Positions 50,501 to 59,958 of a stretch of DNA of 64,000 nucleotides are shown here, piece by piece. Each line of letters starts with the position of its first letter. The first letter of the stretch is position 1. Origin of the DNA: Saccharomycopsis fibuligera x Saccharomycopsis cf. fibuligera (taxonomy: Eukaryota; Ascomycota; Saccharomycetes; Ascoideales; Saccharomycopsidaceae). The stretch covers positions 682,001 to 746,000 of the forward strand of contig CP012812.1 of NCBI GenBank assembly GCA_001936135.1, given 5' to 3'. A program made the translations under genes and the position numbers. The notes under the pieces are model-generated. The model was not told the origin of the DNA. It searched no databases and worked only from the letters and a program-made list of their open reading frames with translations.

Positions 50501-52035
50501 TCGTTACTGCTGCTGCCACTTCAAGACAAAAGTCAAACACTTTAGCAGTTCCTTCTTCAAGTACTGGCAACATTACCGGTGGTGTTGCTGGTCTGCAACA
50601 TCAACAAATCCCACAAATTCCGCAGCAACAGCAACAACAGCAAGAAGATTACAAGTACAATTTAACAGAATCATATTTGAACCCAATGTCACTAATCAAC
50701 AATCCAAGTGGGTTTGGATCACCAAGACAGCGCGATATTATCAAAGCAATCACCAAATCAGTTAATGAGGAAGGTGGACCATTTGGTGGGGGTAGTAGTC
50801 ACGGTGGTAGTACTGGTAGTCATGATAATCATTTCAACTTCAACAACTACAGCAGTAATAATAACAATAATAGTTATAGTGGTAGTCATCTCAGTGATAA
50901 GTTTTCCACTCAGCCAACCGCCCTGCCTCATCAACAAGCAGCGGTATATGCGGCAAATGCGGCCGTTGCTGAATCATCAGCAAACAATAGTGCTACTCCT
51001 CCTAGAAAACAATATCAAAAAGAATTGAATGGCAATTTGAACACTAGCACAAACAACGGCAACAACCCATGCAGTGAAGAAGATGTTGCTGCTGCTAACC
51101 GAGCTTTACTCAAGTTGATCAAATCTACGTTCAAGGGAATTTCTCATAAACCAGAATGCTTCTGGGAGCCACTATTACCATTTTTGAAACCAGTTACAAT
51201 TTTGAAAGAGACTAGTTATTACCCACAACTGCCAAAACAAAAACAGCCAAAACAAAGTTCCACTAACTTTAGTTATCATAGCAACAATAACAATTTGGCA
51301 AGCAAAAATAGCATATCTGATGGTGATGCTAAAAACAGCAGCACTTCCACCAATACCAGCAGCTCCACAAATAATGCACTTCCAGCAAATAACGCTTTCC
51401 AAAATGACGATTCTCATGGTGGATTTTTCTTCATTATTGAAAGTGGATTGATCCAGTTTGATTATGATTATGGACAAGGCAGAATTTCTGAAACTTTGGT
51501 ACCAAAGACTGCGTTTGGATCACTTGGGATTAAGCATTCAGGATCAGTTTTTGGCAGGCATGCAAATGCAAAAAATAATAACGGTGGTGGTAGCGGTATT
51601 GCTGGTATTATTGGGAGAAATGATTCAACGAGGAACTTGAAAATCACTGCCTTGAAAGACTCCAAGATTTGGAAATTAAGTTATGAGGATTTTAAGAAAT
51701 TAACAAAGGGGGCTGCTGCTAATTCTACTGCTACTGATGCCGCTACTGTTAATGCTAATGCTAAGGAAGGTAGCACTGACGCTATTATTGGTGGTGGCGT
51801 TGACAGTGCCACAGCTGCTGCTACTGCCGGGGATATCAATACCAACCAAGCTACTAAATCCAATGATGCTAATGCTAATGCTAATGCTGATGCTAATAGT
51901 GGTGTAAATGACACTGCTCTCGTTCTGTTGGTGAAGAATGGTAATGAGATAGCTAATGAGTTATTAATGATTGAGATCAATTTGTTAAGTGAAAGGTTTG
52001 ATAAGATTACTAGTTTTATTTTGATCTCTTCTTAG
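47572..52035 (+). CDS. VSB1: Vsb1-like SulP-family vacuolar transporter with STAS and cyclic-nucleotide-binding-like domains
   Basis: 1487 residues from the ATG at 47572 (MNSSSVQPD); the longer frame begins at a TTG. A cytosolic, Asn-rich N-terminus runs to about 297. The SulP membrane domain (about 297-760) has ten or more hydrophobic segments, starting LLPCVFLGLLLNVLDALSYG. A STAS domain (about 783-916, LIVKLQGNIFFGSIGKIE) follows, then a Gln/Gly/Asn-rich linker (926-1163), then a C-terminal cyclic-nucleotide-binding-like fold interrupted by an Asn/Ser insert. S. cerevisiae Vsb1 (YGR125W, 1036 aa) loads basic amino acids into the vacuole; despite the SulP fold, sulfate transport is not its role. 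The extra length comes from low-complexity inserts. Confidence 0.92.
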   Translation: MNSSSVQPDSKFIRSSRVLGNSNVPAVAASSSADFLAEDPHLHLLHRQRSINEPSSLINNELQIHQKTAELSSIDFGSAADAVTAAENHDQVYNFGSAADLEVSNNDFLDDANSHYFPQPTTTTNNNNNNNNNSFSYNPYHGLVPYKQNQQHTQNITESTPLIDDQPQDLESFNAILGNNPNAAGGSSSDYFEFNQNLNNSDTQSISKTSSILNFTKKLNRSVSNKLLSINGSSNKDSSAIADDQYNAGQYYQPNQTYYSINDNSNNTQLQNTSNPFAKFSFFFSSDSGNGNGNGNGKLNAISGLASESLNLLPCVFLGLLLNVLDALSYGMIIFPINKPLFADLGPSGLSMFYVSCVVSQLTYSLGGSVFKSAVGSEMIEVTPFFHSMAISIMNSIGTDDETLVNKDSIVATTIICYCFSTLLTGLVFFSLGYFKLGQLIGFFPRHILIGSIGGVGYFLLVTGIEVTSRLTTTFSYNWETISFLFSGLNFVKWFSSLMITVVLVLIQRFNKKLASFSLLLPVYFIAIFALIHLLIWAVPEWDLQSARDNGFIFDVASSSATSSVDPAIASGKESWYHFYTLFKFRLVRWDLIFAQLPSMLALTFFGMLHVPINVPALAISVQKDDIDLNRELIAHGYSNFLSGCIGSIQNYLVYSNSLLFIRSGAGDKRLAGILLALCTAIVMFIGPILIKFIPVCVVGSLIFLLGYELLKESLYDSYAKLSTFDYSTIIVIILTMGLWDFVYGILLGVLIAFISFVVENANQNPIKKIFTGAVVRSTIKRNHLTNTFLKNVGSQTLIVKLQGNIFFGSIGKIEQEIKKCFQENDEQNEFQFRYLILDLGSVLSVDYTAAEGFQGIKNFADKSNAYLIIASINSDSIFQSLFNVGLINENSAAKDGSTQLFHDLNSALEWCENEYLISIYDLRNARYQQQQQQQRQRPRVGSFVSNRSVGGTLIGGASSGTATGGGYGTTSTGTGIVTAAATSRQKSNTLAVPSSSTGNITGGVAGLQHQQIPQIPQQQQQQQEDYKYNLTESYLNPMSLINNPSGFGSPRQRDIIKAITKSVNEEGGPFGGGSSHGGSTGSHDNHFNFNNYSSNNNNNSYSGSHLSDKFSTQPTALPHQQAAVYAANAAVAESSANNSATPPRKQYQKELNGNLNTSTNNGNNPCSEEDVAAANRALLKLIKSTFKGISHKPECFWEPLLPFLKPVTILKETSYYPQLPKQKQPKQSSTNFSYHSNNNNLASKNSISDGDAKNSSTSTNTSSSTNNALPANNAFQNDDSHGGFFFIIESGLIQFDYDYGQGRISETLVPKTAFGSLGIKHSGSVFGRHANAKNNNGGGSGIAGIIGRNDSTRNLKITALKDSKIWKLSYEDFKKLTKGAAANSTATDAATVNANAKEGSTDAIIGGGVDSATAAATAGDINTNQATKSNDANANANADANSGVNDTALVLLVKNGNEIANELLMIEINLLSERFDKITSFILISS

Positions 52036-52762
52036 ACGTTTGAAAATCTAAATGACGTGTTTGTTTTTGGCGTTTTTTGTTATTTTTGTTGATGTTGATT
52101 GTGTGGTAGTTTGTCGTTGTCCTTTTTTTTTTTTTTTTTTTTTTTTTTGCGTGCTAGTTGTTTTGTCTCTTTTTATCCTTAATCTTTTTGCTGTTTTCAT
52201 TCTAGACTTTCTACTCAGTCATGTTTTTTCCTTTTTATTAACCTACGATTTTACTCAATTTTTTCTATTTATTTTGTTCATACAGTTTGCCATTCGTTTG
52301 AGTCAAGTTACGTCAAATAATACCGTCATGTTTATACTATAGACCGTTGTGAATTAAATTAAATTGCATTAAATGTTTTTTTTCTTTTATCAATTCGTGG
52401 ACACCAGCTGTAGTATTGTAGCACTGCGTTTGATTGCAAAATCATACGCAGTTCATCACGGCCTTGACGTATTACATTGACTGTGACTTGATGTGATTGC
52501 CAACATAGGCCTTTCCCAAAAATAGAAAAAAAGGAAGCAAGGTATTTACTGATGCACAATTAATGGCTGAACAAAAAAAAGACAAGAAAAAAGAACTATG
52601 AAGCTGACTATTTATTTATGAATAAAGTTTGAATGACGAAAATTATAGATTTTTAGATTTTTATTTTTCGTATTTTGAAATTTGGACTAAAAAGAAGAAA
52701 GCAAAACATTTTCACAAAAAAGTGCATAACACCCCCTCCCCCCACCCACCTCATCTAATATA
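52036..52762. other. Convergent VSB1/TED1 3' region
   Basis: T-rich after VSB1 (long T run near 52122-52148) and A-rich near TED1. No gene. Confidence 0.65.
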
Positions 52763-54190
52763 TTATGCAAACAAGGTAAACGATTGTAAAAACAATGCAA
52801 TTGCCGTAGTCACTTTAGTAACCCACCATACGTGCTGAACAATAAATGGACAAGCAGAATAGTTGAACTCCCATTGTTTACCACCCTCATCAAAATGGCC
52901 CGTCATTATTCCTATATTTCCGTCATAATCTCCCATTACTGCTCTAACGGTAATTTCTTGCACAAAGTTAGCATTTGCTTCACCGTTCTCCTTATTTACC
53001 GATTTGGACTCATCTGCGGTCCAAGTTCCAGTGCTTTGGTCTTTATTGTAGACATTATAGCATCCTTCGTGGTCATGGCCAGTCAAAATTATGCCGGGCT
53101 TGCCATTGCTGAAGATCGTATTCAACACTTTTTGCGAAACTTCAAATGATAAATGATTTTGAGAACGGAGTTTACCAAGCTTATACGGTTCCCTTTGAGA
53201 GGTTTGCTCATCGTAATAGACATGTTTTGGCCCATCGGTGCAAAGCCCCGCTTTTTTGTAGAATGGTACATGAGTGAGCAAGATTGTTGAACCATTGAAT
53301 TCGCGCTTTGCCAACTTGTCCAAAAAATTGTATGTGTATTGGATGAATTCTTCTTGCAATGCTGGTCCTTCAAGGAATAAGCTGTTCAATACCACGATTC
53401 TGTATGCCCTGTCGGTATTTCTGTGGTACTCGATCCAGAAGTTATCCTTGCCGAAAAGCTTATGGTATCTTGTCATATGTTGCCAAGTGGCATCCCCTGA
53501 GTATCCAACGTCGTGGTTTCCGGTAATGTTGATGAAAAGTGGCTCTCCTGTATACGACGAAGCCAGCGAATTAACCCAATCATAGACGTCCTCATATCCG
53601 TACTCAAAAGCGTCCAACGGAGTAGATTTCACTTCGTGGATATAACTATGCCAATCGAAATCTTTATGTTCGTCCAAAATCTGAAAAATTTCCTTGGTAT
53701 GATTAGCTGGTTGCGGATACAATCTGGTCAAATAACGTCTAGTACGGTTGAAAAATTCACTATCGCCTATCCATTGTGAAGAGAACAAGTCTCCCATGAC
53801 GGCAACATGCGATGGTTGAAGTCGATTTTTCATCGTTTTGTAAATGTGGCCCAAATAGTGATCATTGCCATAGTTGTCAAGACGCTTGATGTATGGAGTT
53901 TGTGGCCAGTTGCCATTGATTTGGGGATCGCCGACAGCTAGCAACTTGATGTATTCGTTGTCATCATGATCTTGAGCAAATTTCTTAAAGTAGTGGGTGT
54001 TGATCAAGTCCCCTACATATGGGATCTGACTGAGTTTGTATTGGATGGAGTTAGTATCAATAAACTCATTGCTGTTGTACTGCTTCCAAGAACATTGTTG
54101 TGAGTTGAGGGACGGGTAGGTATAGATGTAGGCGTTAAGAAGTAAAGCCAATAGGCCAACGACAAACGACACGGTGCTGAGGCCTCTCAT
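52763..54190 (-). CDS. TED1: Ted1-like metallophosphoesterase of GPI-anchor remodelling
   Basis: 475 residues from the ATG at 54190 (MRGLSTVSFVVGLLALLLN), which gives an N-terminal membrane anchor and the family length (S. cerevisiae Ted1 473 aa). The frame runs further upstream, with an ATG at 54361, but that part overlaps the neighbouring TATA region. Calcineurin-like phosphoesterase motifs: LAVGDPQ, VMGDLF, ITGNHDVGY, LLTHVPF and LTGHDHEG. A second hydrophobic segment closes the C-terminus. Ted1 removes ethanolamine-phosphate from GPI-anchor mannose in the ER and helps Emp24/Erv25-dependent export. N-glycosylation sequons (NRT, NHT, NIT, NGS) fit a lumenal catalytic domain. It is divergent from the reductase gene with 253 bp between start codons. 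Confidence 0.94.
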   Translation of the reverse strand: MRGLSTVSFVVGLLALLLNAYIYTYPSLNSQQCSWKQYNSNEFIDTNSIQYKLSQIPYVGDLINTHYFKKFAQDHDDNEYIKLLAVGDPQINGNWPQTPYIKRLDNYGNDHYLGHIYKTMKNRLQPSHVAVMGDLFSSQWIGDSEFFNRTRRYLTRLYPQPANHTKEIFQILDEHKDFDWHSYIHEVKSTPLDAFEYGYEDVYDWVNSLASSYTGEPLFINITGNHDVGYSGDATWQHMTRYHKLFGKDNFWIEYHRNTDRAYRIVVLNSLFLEGPALQEEFIQYTYNFLDKLAKREFNGSTILLTHVPFYKKAGLCTDGPKHVYYDEQTSQREPYKLGKLRSQNHLSFEVSQKVLNTIFSNGKPGIILTGHDHEGCYNVYNKDQSTGTWTADESKSVNKENGEANANFVQEITVRAVMGDYDGNIGIMTGHFDEGGKQWEFNYSACPFIVQHVWWVTKVTTAIALFLQSFTLFA

Positions 54191-54443
54191 GGTTGCTGCG
54201 ATTGGTTCAAGTTGGCATATGCTAGTAACTGTGGTGATATTAATGATAAGGATGATGTTGATGCTGATACTTGTCAGTTGAAAATCAGCGCGACTTCCGA
54301 AAACGGCACTACCCGCTTTTCGCTTCCTATATAAGCAGCCCATTCCCCTTGTCAAAAACATTGAAGCTAGCAAAATACGACAACACAGTCAAACACTCTC
54401 ATCAATCGCAAAACTCAAAAGTCAGTAACTTATCTCAATTACA

Positions 54444-55484
54444 ATGTCTGACAAACCTTCTGTATTGCTTATCGGCGTTGGCGGCGTGGGTGCCGTTGTA
54501 GCCCACTCGCTTTCCTACAAGGATCTTTCCTCGGTGTCTGTGGTAGTGAGAAGAGACTACAACAAGGTCAAAGACAGCGGCTACGAGATCCATTCAGCAG
54601 ATCATGGCCATATCAGCTCTTGGAAGCCAGACAATATTTATCCTTCTGTTGAAGAGGCAGCCAAATCCACCACTGGTGGCACCGGTAAGCCATTCGATTA
54701 CGTCATTGTCACCACCAAAAACTTGCCTGATATCTCCAAAGTCGAAGACGTTATTGAGCCAGTGATTACCAAGTCGCACACCACCATTGTGCTCATCCAA
54801 AATGGTTTCGACATTGGCAGACCAATAATCGCCAAGTACCCCGAAAACATAGTGTTGTCTGGTGTGACTTTTGTTGGTTCCCATAATCGTAACGGTGTCA
54901 TTCATCAAACACAGCCCGAAATCACTCAAATCAGTTATTTTCCTAATTCTGACCTCCCTCTTGATGTCCAAGAAGCCAAAGCTAAAGAATTTGTGGAATT
55001 GTACTCCACTGACAAGAACACTGTTACTTATTCACCAGATTCCAAGTATGCCCGCTATCGCAAGTTGCTTTACAATGGTACGTTGAATCCTATTGCCACT
55101 CTCACTGGTACCGATACAGGCCGTATTGAATTTGCTGGTGGTAACGACACGTTGGTGATTCCAGCAATGAAAGAAATCATTGCTGTGGCTAAAGCCGATG
55201 GGGTTGATATTCCATTATCCACGATAAACGATATGTTGCATGATGATGATGGTGATTACTTCACTCCGTCAATGGCGGTTGATGCACAGAAGGGCAATCC
55301 AGTGGAAATCGAAGTTATTTTGGGTAACTTGTTGAGAGTTGCTAGAGAATTGAAGGTGGCTACCCCAACATTGGATGTGATTTATAATTTGTTGTCGGTG
55401 GTGCAGTTCAGATTGAAAGAACAGGCCGGATACATTAAGTTGCCAGAACAACGGCCAATTGACAAGTTAAAGATTTGGAAATAG
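54444..55484 (+). CDS. Ketopantoate-reductase-like (ApbA/PanE family) NADP-dependent reductase
   Basis: 346 residues. The N-terminal Rossmann fold has the dinucleotide motif LLIGVGGVGAVVAHSL (8-23) and a basic VVVRRDYNKV at the end of the second strand, which favours NADPH. The C-terminal helical domain carries YRKLLYNGTLNPIATLTG, where the Lys and Asn match the catalytic residues of 2-dehydropantoate 2-reductases. Yeasts have several paralogues (Pan5 and relatives, some acting on other alpha-keto compounds), so pantoate synthesis is likely but not proven. The promoter is short and shared with TED1; TATATAAG at about 54327 is 115 bp upstream. C-terminal end is well conserved (VQFRLKEQAGYIKL). 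Confidence 0.85.
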   Translation: MSDKPSVLLIGVGGVGAVVAHSLSYKDLSSVSVVVRRDYNKVKDSGYEIHSADHGHISSWKPDNIYPSVEEAAKSTTGGTGKPFDYVIVTTKNLPDISKVEDVIEPVITKSHTTIVLIQNGFDIGRPIIAKYPENIVLSGVTFVGSHNRNGVIHQTQPEITQISYFPNSDLPLDVQEAKAKEFVELYSTDKNTVTYSPDSKYARYRKLLYNGTLNPIATLTGTDTGRIEFAGGNDTLVIPAMKEIIAVAKADGVDIPLSTINDMLHDDDGDYFTPSMAVDAQKGNPVEIEVILGNLLRVARELKVATPTLDVIYNLLSVVQFRLKEQAGYIKLPEQRPIDKLKIWK

Positions 55485-55979
55485 GTATGCCGTACGTAAA
55501 ATGCAATTAGCATAAATATTCTCTAGATACTCCATAGGCAATTAAAAAGTATTACGCGTCTTTGTCATTATTCAAGCTATTGGCCTTCGTCACTGTAGTT
55601 GTAATGTATCAAGCTGGATATCCAGTCAGGTCTTTCGACAGCCAAATCAGTATAAATGTTATGCAGGATAGCGGTACTTAGCCAAGTATCCAAACTCCAA
55701 TAAATGATTACAAGGCCATGTTTGTTCATGTAGGTTTGCTAGTTTGCGTAGATTTAAAAGTGCCATTTGCTCCATTGATACCACTGGTCTCCAGCATCTC
55801 GGTCAGTCACTGCGCTGTCCTGCGCTTATCTCCGTATCTCCCACTTTGGCCCCGAAGCAGCAGAATGTTTCTGCCTGATGATTATTACTACTTTTCGCCA
55901 CTTAGTATGATACATAGAACTCCTCCATGATCTACTATCAGAACAATAATACAACGAAACTCCCCTGCAAGAAGTATTT
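55485..55979 (+). promoter_or_regulatory. Region upstream of the LDAH-like gene
   Basis: 495 bp, AT-rich with a C-rich stretch near 55780-55855. No gene is seen. Confidence 0.5.
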
Positions 55980-57233
55980 ATGCAAGGATCCCTTATTAGG
56001 ATGGCACAAGCAGTTAAACCATACTTGGGCAAATACCCATTCACAGCTAACCCAGTGACCATTTACCATCTTCCATCCCAGTCCTCATCATCAGCTCCTG
56101 ACACTCCTCCACGTACATTGAATAACCCACTTTTTGTCTTCATTCCCGGGAACCCAGGTATTGTCGATTATTATATTCCTTATTTAAATCATCTTCATGA
56201 GGCATATCCGTGGCTAGAGACTCTTTGCATTTCTCATATTGCTCAAGATGCCCTTTCAATTGATAAAAATTCAGCAAATAAAGATCGTATTTACACATTG
56301 GAGGAGCAAATTTCTTCAAAAGTAGAAATTATTCAAAATTTTCTTGACTTTGATCATGGAGATTTTTCAGCATTGGAGAAGAAAAAGCAGCAAACACAAA
56401 CTAGAGATGTCATCATCATGGGCCACTCGGTGGGGTCATTCATGGTACAACGCGTTGTCCATCGATTTAAAGCAAGATTCACCAATACCATTGAAACTAC
56501 TGTCGATAGTCACACCAAACCAGATTTCAAACTAGTAGGCTTACTATTTCCTACAATTATCGACATTGCTAAATCAGACAGCGGTACTACGTTTACTACA
56601 CTTTTCCGCATTTTTCCCAACTTCCATCATTATGTGGCTTCATTAACATCATTGGTTAACTTTATACTTCCCAGATCTGTGATAGAATCGTTGATTCGTA
56701 ACATTGCCATAAAAAATCGAATTTCTGCTCAAAGTATTAATGCTGCAATGGAAGACAATCATGATATAGCCGCCAGCAATAAAGTTAGCTTTGCTAGTGA
56801 TACTGAACCACAAACTGAGGCCGCTGATCAACAAGTGCTTAATTCAACAAAGAAGCTAGTATGTCATCCTGAAGTTGTCATGCAAGCTTTAGGATTGGCT
56901 AAAGACGAAATGGAAAAAATCAAAAACGACACCGTCTTCAACGATGAATTTTTCCAATTATCCGGGGATTCCGAAAATAATAATGTTGATAATAGTAAAA
57001 GCAACTACAAAATTTGGACTTTTTTCGCTCAAAAGGATCACTGGGTTAGTGATAAAACTCGTGATTATATCAAGCTGCGCTATTTTGCTGACCGGAATCC
57101 CGCACAATACAAGTTCCAAATTTGTGATGCTACGGAAGATAAGTTGAAGTTGAAGCATAGTTTTGTAATTGAGCATAGTCAGCGGTTTGCGGAGGTTTCT
57201 AAGCAGACTTTAGAGGAGTTGTTAGGATTTTGA
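55980..57233 (+). CDS. Lipid-droplet-associated hydrolase (LDAH family)
   Basis: 417 residues, alpha/beta hydrolase. FVFIPGNPGIVDYYIPYL (about 52-69) is the LDAH-family oxyanion region, and IIMGHSVGSFM contains the nucleophile elbow GHSVG. A late His (KHSFVIEH) could complete the triad. Similar to human LDAH (C2orf43) and S. cerevisiae YPR147C, which sits on lipid droplets and shows lipase or ester hydrolase activity. A hydrophobic hairpin region (VASLTSLVNFILPRSVIESLI) could be the membrane-dipping lid. A charged insert with KKKQQTQ lies before the elbow. The first ATG is 55980; a second in-frame ATG at 56001 is equally possible. It converges with the fumarate reductase gene. Confidence 0.9.
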   Translation: MQGSLIRMAQAVKPYLGKYPFTANPVTIYHLPSQSSSSAPDTPPRTLNNPLFVFIPGNPGIVDYYIPYLNHLHEAYPWLETLCISHIAQDALSIDKNSANKDRIYTLEEQISSKVEIIQNFLDFDHGDFSALEKKKQQTQTRDVIIMGHSVGSFMVQRVVHRFKARFTNTIETTVDSHTKPDFKLVGLLFPTIIDIAKSDSGTTFTTLFRIFPNFHHYVASLTSLVNFILPRSVIESLIRNIAIKNRISAQSINAAMEDNHDIAASNKVSFASDTEPQTEAADQQVLNSTKKLVCHPEVVMQALGLAKDEMEKIKNDTVFNDEFFQLSGDSENNNVDNSKSNYKIWTFFAQKDHWVSDKTRDYIKLRYFADRNPAQYKFQICDATEDKLKLKHSFVIEHSQRFAEVSKQTLEELLGF

Positions 57234-57849
57234 AATGGAAAGAAGTTATGTTAAAGAGATACAAAGGCTAATTTTTTTTTTTTTTTTTTTTTATTTTTCT
57301 ATAATTCAGCAATATGTACAAATTTTTTCAGGGGGTTAGACGAGGAAAGCGGCTCAAATAGAAACTTTCTATTTTACAGATGATTATTTTTAAAAACTTA
57401 ATGCCGCTGAAGGACTGATTAGAGTTTGTTTTTGAATTAGATTGACACACCATGTTATAAATTGAAATAGATTATTATACCAATACTTTGATATGAAAAG
57501 AGAGTGACAAATTGAGTAGATTCTTATTGTCAAGTTAAACATTCAAGGATGTTCCCATCACATTATTTCTTCCATTGAAAAGAGAAAGTGAAAGAAAATG
57601 ACACTCCATCATGCAAGAAATTCTGGCATTGTATACATTGTCACTTTCAAATTCTGGAAACTAACAAAGTCTTCTTTTTTTTTTTCTCTACGTAAAGTGC
57701 ACGCAAATCACTCTATATGAACCTTGCATGCACGATTTTAACATGATACAAGCATATTTATTTTTAGCAAAAAGTAATAAAACAAAAAAGACATATCCGA
57801 AACTCATACAAACCTTATAAAAGTACGCGCGCATCTAATAATTAGCACT
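57234..57849. other. Convergent LDAH-like/fumarate reductase 3' region
   Basis: AT-rich with a long T run near 57271-57292. No gene. Confidence 0.65.
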
Positions 57850-59958
57850 TTATATATCTAATGCTGGTTTAGCACCCTTAACCACACCAATAACTGTGTC
57901 CTTGGCATATTTAGAAACCACATCGTCATCATGGAGCATCTCAAATGCCTCAGTGGCCTCCTTACCAGCAAAATTCAATAATGATTGCTTGCCACCAGGG
58001 TGGTCGTCAAAGAAATTTGTCACATCTAGTACCACGTTCTTGACTGCAATCCAACAACTTTGCTCAGTATTATGTTTAGCGAGCTCTTCGAAAGAAATGT
58101 AACGCTCAGGAATTTCAAAACCCTTGGCGGTTTTTATGGTTGGAACTTTTGGCTTGGCTTCTTGCTTGGCTTCTTGCTTGGCTTCTTGCTTGGCTTCTTG
58201 CTTGGCTTCTTGCTTGGCTTCTTGCTTGGCTTCTTGCTCTGGCTCTGACTGTTGTGCTGGTGGTTCATTTGGCTTAGTGGCCGCAGATTGAGAAGTCTCT
58301 GTAGCTGTGGACGTTGAGGACGATTGATTTGTGTTCGATGCTGATGCTGAAGCAGCGTTGCCGTCGAAGTCAATAACCAAGGAACCATTGAAGTCAGGAT
58401 TCAAATGCAAATGAATCTGGTTTAATCTCGCAACTGCACCGCTACCACCTCCAGTGCTACCGCCACTGCCATTACCACCACCATTAGACGAAGATAGGTT
58501 TTTCAACAAATAATTTGTAGCAGTTCTGCCACTCACTCTTCCAAAGCAAACGCATGCCAATAACGATGACCCACCAAGTCTGTTGTGACCATGAATATTC
58601 CCAGCAAGCTCACCTGCAGCGTAAAGGCCATCAATTGGAATGAAATTTTTCTTCTTGTCGTCCTTGTAAGTGAGTACCCTGGCATCTGGATCAATTTTGA
58701 CACCGCCCATGGTGAAATGTACCACTCTGTCAATAAGTGACACATGGAAAGTGTCAGATACATTGAATGGGGCACCATCGAAAAAAGTCTTTCCGAATGG
58801 ATCAATCGTCTTTGCCTTTGGATCTTTAGCTGCATGTTCAGCAGCCTTGTTATACTTGTCCAATTCTTTTTGCAAAATGTGCACTGGAACACCAATATCT
58901 TTAGCTAACTCAGTCCCAGATTGTTTCTTCATAAGTCCACGAGACTCATAATGGGAAACATGGAATGGTAATTTTTTGGCCCCTTGGGTATTCAAAACCA
59001 AACGAATAGGATACTTTACTTTTGTCATTTCACCAGAAACATAATCTCTTGTACCCAATTCATTACAAAATCGTTTACCAGTACCATCTAGCATGATTGC
59101 CCCTTCACCTCTAAGTGCCTCGCCGGCCAAAAACTTGAATTTGGATTCCGGATCATTAGGAGCCACAAGCCCCGTGGGATGGACTTGCACTTTTTCCAAA
59201 TCAATTCCTATACCACCATGTTTGATTACAAGTTTTTGGCCATCCCCTGTTGCGTGATTACCATTGGTGGTTGACAAATTTAAAATATCTGGTCTGTATT
59301 TGGCAAGCAATGAATCTTTGGAAGTAAAGTCAGCAGCATATCCACCAGTAGCTAAGATCACTGGACCGTAAACTTTAAACTTCTCTTTGTTGTTCTTGAC
59401 GAAAACCAATCCTTTGCAAACATTGCCTTCTTTGATCAAGTCAACAACATTGGATTTTTTTGAGATATGTACTCTGGATGGCTCTTTTTCCGCCAAGTCT
59501 TCCAATTTGGACATTAATGCATAAGTAATAGCCATCCCGGGGAATTTGGCATCTTTACCTCTATGGGTTCGTGGCTGTGAATGGCCACCTAGTCTAGATA
59601 CCAAAGTCAAGTCCAAGTTGAACTGATCTTGAAGCCATTCAACAGCAGCTGCGGACTCGTATGTAAGCACTTTGGCTAATTTTGGATCAGCGAGGTTTTT
59701 GCCCGACTTGATGGTATCATTGTAGAATTGTTGCACAGAGTCTCTAATGTCCAAATCTATCTGAGTTCTAGTGAGGGCCCCATTAATTCCCGAAGTAGCT
59801 TTGGTGGAATTGCCGCCAAAAAAGCCTTGTTTGTCGAGGACAACCACGTTTGCACCGTTGAGGTATGCTTGATGAGCAGCTGAAAGACCGGCCAAACCAC
59901 CACCAACAACGATGATGGGGTTTTTAGGGATGCCGGTGAGCTCCTTAGCGTCTGTCAT
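57850..59958 (-). CDS. OSM1: Soluble fumarate reductase fused to a C-terminal cytochrome b5 domain
   Basis: 702 residues. The FAD domain begins PIIVVGGGLAGLSAAHQA (about 14-31). Fumarate reductase active-site segments follow: QVHPTGLV, LRGEGAIMLDG, HYESRGLM and the FAD-anchoring GHNRLGGSSLLACVCFGR. A Gly/Ser-rich linker and seven KQEA repeats (12-bp units, 58153-58236) lead to a cytochrome b5 domain with the haem motif DDHPGG and a second His in MLHDDD. Yeast Osm1/Frd1 reduce fumarate to succinate with FADH2 to reoxidise FAD. The b5 tail is absent there, but present in fungal relatives. No presequence or signal peptide is visible, so a cytosolic enzyme is likely. OSM1 is used as the family name. 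Confidence 0.93.
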   Translation of the reverse strand: MTDAKELTGIPKNPIIVVGGGLAGLSAAHQAYLNGANVVVLDKQGFFGGNSTKATSGINGALTRTQIDLDIRDSVQQFYNDTIKSGKNLADPKLAKVLTYESAAAVEWLQDQFNLDLTLVSRLGGHSQPRTHRGKDAKFPGMAITYALMSKLEDLAEKEPSRVHISKKSNVVDLIKEGNVCKGLVFVKNNKEKFKVYGPVILATGGYAADFTSKDSLLAKYRPDILNLSTTNGNHATGDGQKLVIKHGGIGIDLEKVQVHPTGLVAPNDPESKFKFLAGEALRGEGAIMLDGTGKRFCNELGTRDYVSGEMTKVKYPIRLVLNTQGAKKLPFHVSHYESRGLMKKQSGTELAKDIGVPVHILQKELDKYNKAAEHAAKDPKAKTIDPFGKTFFDGAPFNVSDTFHVSLIDRVVHFTMGGVKIDPDARVLTYKDDKKKNFIPIDGLYAAGELAGNIHGHNRLGGSSLLACVCFGRVSGRTATNYLLKNLSSSNGGGNGSGGSTGGGSGAVARLNQIHLHLNPDFNGSLVIDFDGNAASASASNTNQSSSTSTATETSQSAATKPNEPPAQQSEPEQEAKQEAKQEAKQEAKQEAKQEAKQEAKPKVPTIKTAKGFEIPERYISFEELAKHNTEQSCWIAVKNVVLDVTNFFDDHPGGKQSLLNFAGKEATEAFEMLHDDDVVSKYAKDTVIGVVKGAKPALDI
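58153..58236 (-). repeat. 12-bp coding repeat, seven copies (KQEA)n
   Basis: GCTTGGCTTCTT units on the + strand, in frame in the fumarate reductase linker. Nearly identical units imply recent expansion and likely length variation between strains. Confidence 0.95.

Noticed and set aside
54191-54373. N-terminal extension of Ted1
   Set aside because: Would bury the membrane anchor, exceeds family length and overlaps the divergent promoter, though an ATG at 54361 exists.
58060-58248. Frame encoding LGFL repeats on the + strand
   Set aside because: Antisense shadow of the KQEA repeat in the fumarate reductase linker.
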